Assembly: GCA_937901695.1 (NCBI GenBank)
Contig: CALDJN010000396.1
Span: forward strand, 1-5,400
Reading direction: 5' to 3'
Origin: an uncultured Anaerocolumna sp.
GTDB taxonomy: Bacteria; Bacillota; Clostridia; Lachnospirales; Lachnospiraceae
DNA length: 5,400 nt
Of the stretch, positions 1 to 5,400 are shown piece after piece; the stretch's first letter is position 1, and each line of letters opens with the position of its first letter. The notes below the pieces were generated by a model that did not search any database, was not told the DNA's origin, and worked only from the letters and a program-made list of their open reading frames with translations. The position numbers and the translations under genes are program-made.

Positions 1-864
1 CAAATGAAGACATGTAAAACCATAACGGTGAGTCATAGAAAACGGGCGAAAAGCTTCTTCGATTGCTTTACTGATTAAAGGACTTTTAATGTATCTTCCA
101 TTTATAAAATAATTTTCGTAATTTCGATTGCCACGGGAAACTATAGGCTTTGCTATAAAACCTTCTATATATAGTTGATTTGCATTGTCCTCCACTGTTA
201 CTAAATGAGAGGCAATATCTCTTCCATAAACATTATATATAATATCTTTAAGATTATTATTTCCAGATGTATGAAGCTTAATTTGATTGTTGTTTATGAA
301 TTTAAAGGCAACATTTGGATGAGACACGGATAATCGTTCCATTAAGTCACTGATGTATCCTGCTTCCGTAACCGGTGACTTTAAAAATTTTCTTCTTGCA
401 GGCGTATTAAAGAAAAGGTTTCTGATAATGAATGTTGTGCCATTAGGACAGCCGATATGCTCCATGCTTTTCTCTTCCCCCCCTGCAATTTGGTATCTTA
501 TACCGGAAAAAGCCTCAGAAGTCTTGGTAACAAGTTCCACCTGAGCTATGGCTGCAATACTGGATAATGCTTCACCACGAAATCCTAAACTGGAAACCCT
601 TAATAAGTCTTCAGCAGATTTTATTTTGCTGGTGGAATGCCTTAAGAAAACCAGCGGCATATCATCTTCTTCAATACCGGAACCATTGTCCGTAATTCGA
701 ATAAAGCTGATACCTCCCTCCTTAATTTCTACCGTAATCGCATTAGCACCTGCATCTATGGAATTCTCAACTAATTCTTTTACCACTGCTGCCGGACGTT
801 CAATTACCTCACCGGCAGCTATTTGATTGATTGTATTCTCATCTAAAACTGTAATTTTCGCCAT
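1..864 (-). CDS. mutL: DNA mismatch repair protein MutL, N-terminal part (3' end outside window)
   Basis: MutL is the GHKL-family ATPase that MutS recruits to a mismatch and that triggers strand incision and excision. The 288 visible codons stay open to the left edge. ATP-site motifs are intact. They are KELVENSIDAG (residues 29-39, with E30 and N34 matching E. coli catalytic E29 and Mg-binding N33), DNGSGI (59-64), TSK (78-80), GFRGEALSSI (94-103) and GTT (142-144). NTPARRKF (153-160) and the NGR motif (255-257, followed by YIKS) belong to the transducer domain of the same family. The start is ATG at 862-864, preceded by a strong GAGGTGAG Shine-Dalgarno at 868-875. The gene begins 33 bp after the mutS stop, so it is almost certainly co-transcribed with mutS. 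The C-terminal dimerisation/endonuclease domain lies outside the window, so whether this MutL carries the nicking motif typical of MutH-less bacteria cannot be seen. Identification is essentially certain. Confidence 0.98.
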   Translation of the reverse strand, partial: MAKITVLDENTINQIAAGEVIERPAAVVKELVENSIDAGANAITVEIKEGGISFIRITDNGSGIEEDDMPLVFLRHSTSKIKSAEDLLRVSSLGFRGEALSSIAAIAQVELVTKTSEAFSGIRYQIAGGEEKSMEHIGCPNGTTFIIRNLFFNTPARRKFLKSPVTEAGYISDLMERLSVSHPNVAFKFINNNQIKLHTSGNNNLKDIIYNVYGRDIASHLVTVEDNANQLYIEGFIAKPIVSRGNRNYENYFINGRYIKSPLISKAIEEAFRPFSMTHRYGFTCLHL

Positions 865-897
865 ATGCTCACCTCAATTCTTATATAATTTTTCTGT

Positions 898-3606
898 TTA
901 TTTTATCTTCGATTGTATTTCATAAAGTTTATTCATGGCATCCATTGGTGTTATGGAATTTAAGTTTATTGCTTTTAATTCTTTTATGATACCTTCATAT
1001 GGATTTACAACATTATTTAAATCAAACAAAGACATTTGATTCGGTATATCTGTATGTTTTGTCTTAACTTTATGGTTTGAACCTGCTTCATTGCCTTCTT
1101 CAGCAACACCGCCTTTATCAATATCTTGTTTACTGTCTTGGTTACAGCGGGAATCTGCGATTGCTTTTGCCTTTTCGGCAATATCATTTTGGCTTAATTC
1201 CTCTACAATTTCGCCTGCTCTTTTTAATACACTATCAGGAACTCCTGCTAATTTTGCCACTTGAATACCGTAACTCTTATCAGCGCCGCCTTTCACTATC
1301 TTACGAAGGAATACAATGTCTTCTCCTTGCTCCTTAACAGCAATACAATAATTATTTACACTGTCTAATTTGCCTTCCAACTCGGTTAATTCATGGTAAT
1401 GGGTTGCAAATAAAGTTTTGGCTCCTAAAAGTTTTGGATTACTGATATGTTCTACAACAGCCCATGCAATACTTAGTCCGTCAAAGGTACTGGTACCTCT
1501 TCCAATTTCATCCAGGATAAGCAAGCTATTCTTAGTTGCATTTCTAAGTATATTAGCTACTTCTGTCATTTCCACCATGAAAGTACTTTGACCTGAGGCT
1601 AGGTCGTCAGAAGCACCAACACGGGTAAAGATTCGATCAACAATTCCTATATTAGCATAGGAAGCAGGCACAAAGCTTCCCACCTGAGCCATTAGTACAA
1701 TTAATGCAGTCTGCCTCATATAGGTTGATTTTCCAGCCATATTGGGACCGGTAATAATAGAGATTCTCTTATCTTTGTTATCAAGATAAGTATCATTTGC
1801 TACAAACATATCGTTAGTAATCATATTTTCAACAACCGGATGGCGGCCATCTTTAATATCGATAACACCTTCTTCGTTAATTAACGGCCTGGCAAAATTG
1901 TTTCTTTCAGCTACTAAGGCTAAGGATGTAAATACATCTAACTTTGCGATTGCTTTGGCTGTTAACTGGATACGGCTGACTTCCTCTGCGATTTTGTCAC
2001 GAATTTCACAAAATAAATCATATTCCAAAGAAAATAATTTATCCTCAGCACCTAAAATCACATCTTCCAATTCCTTTAATTCCGGTGTTGTATAACGTTC
2101 TGCATTGGTTAGTGTTTGTTTACGAATCCAGTTTTCCGGAACCAAGTTTTGATAGGAATTAGTTACTTCCAGATAATATCCGAACACTTTATTAAACTTA
2201 ATCCGAAGATTCTTAATTCCAGTCTTTTCTTTTTCTTTACTTTCTAGTTCTGCAAGCCATGTTTTCCCTTCTGTTTTAGCTTTGCGAAGCTTGTCTACTT
2301 CTTCATGAAAACCATTTTTGATGATACCGCCTTCTCTAACGGTAATTGGCGGCTCTTCTTCTATGGATTTTTCAATCAAATCATATAAATCATCTAATGG
2401 GTCTAAATTATTATAGATATTTTTTAGCAAATCACTGGAAGAGTTATTTAATAATACCTTAATATGTGGAAGCATGGATAAAGAGGACTTAAAGGCAATT
2501 AAATCTCTAGGTCCTGCACTTTTATAACTGATTCTTCCCATCAAACGCTCTAAATCGTAGATAGGATTTAAATATTCCCGAATCTCTTCTCTTGTAATTA
2601 CGTTATCATTTAGTTCTTCAATGGCATCCAGACGGATATTGATTTCTTTCTTATCAATTAAAGGCTGTTCCAAATAACTTCTTAACAATCTGGCACCCAT
2701 AGCAGTTTTGGTTTTATCAAGTACCCAAAGAAGGGAGCCTCTTTTTTGCTTTTCTCTAAGAGTTTCCACCAATTCCAGATTACGCCTTGTAGAACTGTCC
2801 AGAATCATATATTTGCTTGTAATATATGGTGTAATTTTGGTTAAATGGGTTAAGGAATTTTTCTGCGTCTCATATAGATACTGTAATACTGCACCTGCAG
2901 CAACAACACCTATAGTATAATCTTTTAAACCAAGACCATCTAAAGAAGATACATCAAAATGCTCCTTTAGTGATTTGACGCATCCATCATCATCGAAATA
3001 CCAAGAATCAAGATCAGATAAGGTAATCTGAAGACGATTTTTTAAATCATCTATATCTACACCACTTACTAAAAATGTATGATTACATATAATTTCAGAA
3101 GGATTAAATTTTGTTATTTCATCCAGTAATTTTCGGTCAGAGTCTACTTCCGTAACATAAAAATCACCGGTAGTTACGTCTACTGTACTAATTCCATAGG
3201 CATTAGTAGTATGTACAATTCCCATTAGATAATTATTCTTACTTTCATCTAATGCTTGCGGATTGATATTAGTTCCTGGTGTTACAATACGAATTACTTC
3301 TCTTTTAACAATTCCTTTTGCAGCCTTGGGGTCTTCTACCTGCTCGCCTATGGCTACACGATAGCCCTTACTAATTAATTTACTTAAATAGCCGTCAACT
3401 GCATGATAAGGTATACCACACATAGGTGCTCTCTCTTCAAGTCCGCAGTTTTTCCCTGTTAATGTTATTTCAAGTTCTTTTGAACAAATTTCCGCATCCT
3501 CAAAAAACATTTCATAAAAATCGCCTAAACGGTAAAATAAGATACAATCTTTATATTGGTTTTTTATCTCCATGTATTGCTGCATCATTGGTGTAAATTC
3601 TGCCAT
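898..3606 (-). CDS. mutS: DNA mismatch repair protein MutS
   Basis: MutS (902 aa, slightly longer than the roughly 850-880 aa usual for bacterial MutS) binds base mismatches and small loops, then becomes an ATP-bound sliding clamp that recruits MutL. The mismatch-reading Phe-X-Glu motif is F30-Y31-E32 within GDFYEMF. Connector and lever/clamp domains follow (about 120-560). The ABC-type ATPase has Walker A GPNMAGKST (620-628, K626), signature SGQSTF (671-676), Walker B LLILDE with D699-E700, and switch histidine H736 in FATHYHEL. A charged, probably disordered linker (about 811-855) leads to QMSLF (857-861), a canonical beta-clamp binding motif, and then a C-terminal oligomerisation tail. The ATG at 3604-3606 is chosen because the MutS N-terminus (MMQQYMEIK) begins there and AGAAGGGA lies upstream at 3615-3622. 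The gene is first in the mutSL operon and has its own promoter just upstream. No disruption or missing key residue is seen. Confidence 0.99.
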   Translation of the reverse strand: MAEFTPMMQQYMEIKNQYKDCILFYRLGDFYEMFFEDAEICSKELEITLTGKNCGLEERAPMCGIPYHAVDGYLSKLISKGYRVAIGEQVEDPKAAKGIVKREVIRIVTPGTNINPQALDESKNNYLMGIVHTTNAYGISTVDVTTGDFYVTEVDSDRKLLDEITKFNPSEIICNHTFLVSGVDIDDLKNRLQITLSDLDSWYFDDDGCVKSLKEHFDVSSLDGLGLKDYTIGVVAAGAVLQYLYETQKNSLTHLTKITPYITSKYMILDSSTRRNLELVETLREKQKRGSLLWVLDKTKTAMGARLLRSYLEQPLIDKKEINIRLDAIEELNDNVITREEIREYLNPIYDLERLMGRISYKSAGPRDLIAFKSSLSMLPHIKVLLNNSSSDLLKNIYNNLDPLDDLYDLIEKSIEEEPPITVREGGIIKNGFHEEVDKLRKAKTEGKTWLAELESKEKEKTGIKNLRIKFNKVFGYYLEVTNSYQNLVPENWIRKQTLTNAERYTTPELKELEDVILGAEDKLFSLEYDLFCEIRDKIAEEVSRIQLTAKAIAKLDVFTSLALVAERNNFARPLINEEGVIDIKDGRHPVVENMITNDMFVANDTYLDNKDKRISIITGPNMAGKSTYMRQTALIVLMAQVGSFVPASYANIGIVDRIFTRVGASDDLASGQSTFMVEMTEVANILRNATKNSLLILDEIGRGTSTFDGLSIAWAVVEHISNPKLLGAKTLFATHYHELTELEGKLDSVNNYCIAVKEQGEDIVFLRKIVKGGADKSYGIQVAKLAGVPDSVLKRAGEIVEELSQNDIAEKAKAIADSRCNQDSKQDIDKGGVAEEGNEAGSNHKVKTKHTDIPNQMSLFDLNNVVNPYEGIIKELKAINLNSITPMDAMNKLYEIQSKIK

Positions 3607-3655
3607 GGTAATCGTCCCTTCTAAATATATGGTACTTTATTTTATACTTATCTTG

Positions 3656-3684
3656 ATTATAAATTCTCTAAAAATCCTTGTAAA
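3656..3684 (-). promoter_or_regulatory. Probable sigma-A promoter of mutSL
   Basis: On the minus strand a -35 box TTTACA (3679-3684, five of six matches to TTGACA) is followed by a 17-nt spacer and a perfect -10 box TATAAT (3656-3661). Transcription would begin near 3649, giving a 5' leader of about 43 nt to the mutS ATG. The -35 box lies inside the 3' arm of the terminator hairpin at 3670-3717 and the -10 box lies just past its T-run. The two signals therefore overlap physically, but the mutS transcript would not contain the hairpin. An alternative TATAAA at 3641-3646 has no usable -35 box. Confidence 0.75.
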
Positions 3685-3717
3685 ACCTTGAATTTATGGG
3701 TTTTGGCAAGGATTTTT
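3670..3717 (-). terminator. Bipartite Rho-independent terminator after rnhA
   Basis: An inverted repeat pairs 3670-3680 (AAAAATCCTTG) with 3707-3717 (CAAGGATTTTT), giving 11 bp. A small 1x2 internal loop separates this from a second 6-bp stem pairing 3682-3687 with 3699-3704, which closes an 11-nt loop. Read on the minus strand, the hairpin ends in a run of five T that is paired with five A on the other arm. It sits about 113 nt beyond the rnhA stop and upstream of mutS, so it probably ends the rnhA transcript. The A-run/T-run symmetry would let it work in both directions, but no plus-strand gene is visible that would need it. Confidence 0.7.
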
Positions 3718-3749
3718 CAGTAAGATTTTAATGAGAAATTAGTGTTAAT

Positions 3750-3834
3750 TTTAACCTTCCTCCATACAATCTGAATAATGGAAGCTAAATAATATTATTT
3801 GAGACATCAAAATTATATCCAATGGAAGGTTAAA
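3750..3834. repeat. Long-range inverted repeat with a central AT palindrome, overlapping the rnhA stop
   Basis: The arms TTTAACCTTCC (3750-3760) and GGAAGGTTAAA (3824-3834) are perfect 11-bp reverse complements separated by 63 nt. Near the centre of that spacer is a perfect 14-bp palindrome, AAATAATATTATTT (3787-3800), almost concentric with the arms. The right arm overlaps the rnhA stop codon (3830-3832). A further GTTAA/TTAAC pair at 3744-3755 abuts the left arm and could compete with it. No T-run follows on the minus strand, so this is not a classic terminator. It could be an RNA 3'-end structure, a protein-binding site or the remnant of a small palindromic element. The repeat is directly visible; its role is unknown. 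Confidence 0.6.
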
Positions 3835-4303
3835 GGATAACATCGTCCATTAGTTCATCTCCATCTGCAGCAGAGGTTGCTAAAACATCACACCGTTCAT
3901 TTTGTGTATGACCTGCATGTCCCTTTACCCAGATAAAGTTAACTTTATGAGGTTTTATGGCTTCCAGAATCCTTTTCCATAGGTCCACGTTTTTAACCGG
4001 TTCATTCTTACCCCGTTTCCATCCTTTTTTAATCCAACCATCTAACCAGTGTTCATTAAAAGCCTTCACCAGATATTGTGAATCAGAATATAAATCCACT
4101 TCACATGGCTTTGTCAGTGCTTCCAAGCCTACAATTGCTGCCATTAATTCCATTCGGTTATTGGTTGTTTTCTTATACCCTCCTGAGTATTCCCTTATAT
4201 GCTCCTGACCTTTGGAATCAACGAATACAAGGATTGTTCCATAGCCACCTGGACCGTCTGGATTTCCTCTTGCGGAACCATCTGTATAAATAGTAACCTT
4301 CAT
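3830..4303 (-). CDS. rnhA: Ribonuclease HI
   Basis: RNase HI is a cytoplasmic endonuclease that cuts the RNA strand of RNA:DNA hybrids, removing R-loops and helping clear primers. The 157-aa protein matches the family length (E. coli 155 aa). The full catalytic set is present: D8 in YTDGSARGNP, E52 in NNRMEL, D74 in YSDSQY, H129 in KGHAGH and D139 in NERCD. These correspond to E. coli D10, E48, D70, H124 and D134. A basic, Trp-rich segment (about 90-110, including WIKKGWKRGKN and ending PVKNVDLW) is the basic protrusion or handle that binds hybrid substrate, so this is the bacterial type with the handle rather than a minimal retroviral-type domain. The ATG at 4301-4303 has AAGGGAG 6 nt upstream (4310-4316). 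The C-terminal tail after about residue 147 is acidic. It has its own promoter and terminator and is probably monocistronic. Confidence 0.98.
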   Translation of the reverse strand: MKVTIYTDGSARGNPDGPGGYGTILVFVDSKGQEHIREYSGGYKKTTNNRMELMAAIVGLEALTKPCEVDLYSDSQYLVKAFNEHWLDGWIKKGWKRGKNEPVKNVDLWKRILEAIKPHKVNFIWVKGHAGHTQNERCDVLATSAADGDELMDDVIL

Positions 4304-4339
4304 AAATTACTCCCTTTTATTAATCATTTTAAAATATAA

Positions 4340-4362
4340 GGGCATGCATGTTTTGCATACCC
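4340..4362 (-). terminator. Terminator-like hairpin in the rnhA leader region
   Basis: On the minus strand GGGTATGC (4355-4362) pairs with GCATGCCC (4340-4347) over 8 bp with one G-U pair. The loop is 7 nt, and an interrupted U-rich stretch, TTATATTTT, follows. The plus strand has no T-run after the hairpin, so it is oriented to act on leftward transcription. It may terminate the transporter transcript, which ends about 125 nt upstream. However, it also lies downstream of the best rnhA promoter, so it would be part of the rnhA leader and could attenuate it. The imperfect T-tract suggests partial rather than complete termination. Confidence 0.5.
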
Positions 4363-4444
4363 GTCATTACATAACTTTTATGTTTATCATATTACGAACA
4401 AGCATATTATTTCTTGCTTAAATGGATATCTGTCTAACGTGAAC

Positions 4445-4473
4445 ATTATAACATAACATTCTTAGTTTGAAAA
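4445..4473 (-). promoter_or_regulatory. Probable extended -10 promoter for rnhA
   Basis: On the minus strand TTTTCA (4468-4473, four of six matches to the -35 consensus) is followed by a 17-nt spacer and a perfect TATAAT (4445-4450). A TG dinucleotide one base upstream of the -10 box (4452-4453) makes it an extended -10 promoter. Transcription would start near 4438, giving a leader of about 135 nt before the rnhA ATG. It lies just downstream of the transporter stop codon. No other comparable promoter is visible between 4304 and 4487. Confidence 0.65.
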
Positions 4474-4487
4474 GTAATTCCTTTTAA

Positions 4488-5400
4488 CTATGTAGAGGCA
4501 AAATATGTACCAATCATCATTATAACACAAGCGATAATGAAAGAAGCAGAAGGAATTTCCCTATATATAATTAAAGATAATCCCACTCCAATAAAGGGAG
4601 AAATTGCATAATACGCACTTGTTTTTGCTGCTCCTAAATCTCTTTGGGCGTAGATATAAAAAAATATACTTAAGCCATAAGAAAAGAATCCCAATATAAA
4701 GGCTGCTAATGTATAAGAAAGATTGCTTACTCTGTCTCCAAGAGAAAGGGCTATTATAAGAGAACCTAAACCTGAACCAAATCCTTTAATAACAACAATC
4801 TCCAAAGGGTCTTTTACTGAAAGTTTTCTGGTACAATTATTTTCAAATCCCCAGCATACACATGCCAGTAAAACAAGAATGGAGCCATAAGAAAAGGATA
4901 AGCTGGTGATATCTTCATAGGATAATATCATACTGGATAAAGTGATAAGAATGATAGCAATCCAAAGTCTCTTGCTAATCATTTCTTTGAAGATGAATAA
5001 TGCAATTAATGAAGTTGTTACAATCTCAAAGTTATTTAGTAAAGAGGCATTAGAGGAAGTTGTTAAAGTAAGACCTATCATTAAAAAAATGGGGGCTGCA
5101 ATATCTAATACCACCATCCCAATAATATAGGGAAGCTCTTGCCTTGATAAGCTTAATTCGCAATTTTCGATTTGCTTATTGAAATTACTTTTTTTCTTTA
5201 GTAATCCAATAACAAACATGCCAAACCCTGCTCCTAAATATAAAAAAGCAGCCATAAGTTTTGGAGGTATCTCTTCAAGTAAGAGTTTAGAAACAGGGGT
5301 GCTTATGGCATATAAGGCGGCAGCTAATATGGCAAAGAATATTGCTTTATATTGAGTTGATTTATTTTTATATTGATTTGATTCACTTTTATTTCGTATT
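4488..5400 (-). CDS. DMT superfamily (EamA-type) membrane transporter, 5' end outside window
   Basis: This reading frame is open from the TAG stop at 4488-4490 to the right edge, with 303 visible residues. It encodes an integral membrane protein with about ten hydrophobic segments. Counting from the first visible residue, these lie near 19-41, 49-67, 90-110, 118-138, 144-161, 170-186, 200-220, 229-250, 260-279 and 284-301. The layout matches the two tandem EamA repeats (5+5 helices) of drug/metabolite transporters. Family-like features include AISTPVSKLLL in helix 1, the CWGFENN stretch that opens the second repeat, and GAAKTSAYYAISPF before helix 9. A Lys/Asn/Ser-rich polar stretch (1-18) precedes helix 1. 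No in-frame ATG, GTG or TTG occurs in the 48 residues before the Met at 5253-5255, and starting there would delete helix 1, so the true start lies beyond 5400. Substrate and direction of transport cannot be told from sequence. Confidence 0.88.
   Translation of the reverse strand, partial: IRNKSESNQYKNKSTQYKAIFFAILAAALYAISTPVSKLLLEEIPPKLMAAFLYLGAGFGMFVIGLLKKKSNFNKQIENCELSLSRQELPYIIGMVVLDIAAPIFLMIGLTLTTSSNASLLNNFEIVTTSLIALFIFKEMISKRLWIAIILITLSSMILSYEDITSLSFSYGSILVLLACVCWGFENNCTRKLSVKDPLEIVVIKGFGSGLGSLIIALSLGDRVSNLSYTLAAFILGFFSYGLSIFFYIYAQRDLGAAKTSAYYAISPFIGVGLSLIIYREIPSASFIIACVIMMIGTYFAST

Noticed and set aside
353..826. Plus-strand open frames of 63 and 92 codons
   Set aside because: They lie opposite mutL, whose minus-strand frame carries every GHKL motif. 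Their translations resemble no family I know and they have no convincing ribosome binding sites.
1077..2920. Plus-strand open frames opposite mutS (1077-1337, 1898-2095, 2708-2920)
   Set aside because: They are antisense shadows of the intact mutS coding sequence, with low-complexity translations and no start signals.
3812..3817. TATAAT on the minus strand just after the rnhA stop, as a second promoter
   Set aside because: The hexamer at the matching -35 distance (TTATCC) is poor, and a terminator lies downstream before mutS.
3957..4293. Two overlapping plus-strand frames opposite rnhA
   Set aside because: The minus strand encodes a complete RNase HI with all catalytic residues, and the plus-strand translations look random.
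4328..4403. Two tiny leader ORFs (12 codons each) upstream of rnhA, joined by an overlapping ATGTAATG
   Set aside because: Neither has a convincing Shine-Dalgarno or an amino-acid bias typical of a leader peptide. Short frames of this size are expected by chance.
4942..5130. Plus-strand 62-codon frame opposite the transporter
   Set aside because: It is antisense to transmembrane segments of the EamA-type protein, and its hydrophobicity mirrors that gene's composition.
5253..5255. Met codon as the start of the transporter
   Set aside because: The frame continues uninterrupted to the right edge and the preceding residues form a typical first EamA helix, so this is an internal methionine.
1..5400. 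A hidden accessory or novel system (CRISPR array, toxin-antitoxin pair, insertion sequence, phage gene)
   Set aside because: Coding space is filled by four recognisable, intact or edge-truncated genes. The gaps are 33, 223 and 184 bp and contain no repeat array, transposase fragment or credible small gene.

Overview
The window is AT-rich DNA (roughly one third G+C by eye). Its protein sequences, Shine-Dalgarno motifs and promoters look like a low-GC Firmicute, most likely a member of Clostridia. The Lachnospiraceae-like flavour of the MutS and MutL sequences is an impression from memory, not a database result. All four genes lie on the minus strand, so transcription runs from the right edge to the left edge.

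Read in the direction of transcription, the layout is as follows. (1) 5400-4488: a DMT/EamA-type membrane transporter, with its start codon beyond the window. (2) 4487-4304: a non-coding gap with a strong extended -10 promoter and a terminator-like hairpin. (3) 4303-3830: rnhA, encoding ribonuclease HI with all catalytic residues. (4) 3829-3607: a second non-coding gap with a long-range inverted repeat, a bipartite terminator hairpin, and a near-consensus promoter whose -35 box lies inside that hairpin. (5) 3606-898: mutS, complete. (6) 864-1: mutL, whose N-terminal 288 codons are visible and whose 3' end runs off the left edge.

MutS and MutL are the two core proteins of DNA mismatch repair. 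MutS recognises the mismatch and MutL couples recognition to strand incision and excision. The 33-bp gap between them contains only the mutL ribosome binding site, so they form one operon. RNase HI removes RNA from RNA:DNA hybrids. It is a genome-maintenance neighbour but appears to be a separate transcription unit. The transporter has no visible functional link to the rest.

No mobile element, CRISPR array, tRNA/rRNA or accessory defence system is visible. This is an ordinary housekeeping region, and the points worth a second look are regulatory structures in the two intergenic gaps.
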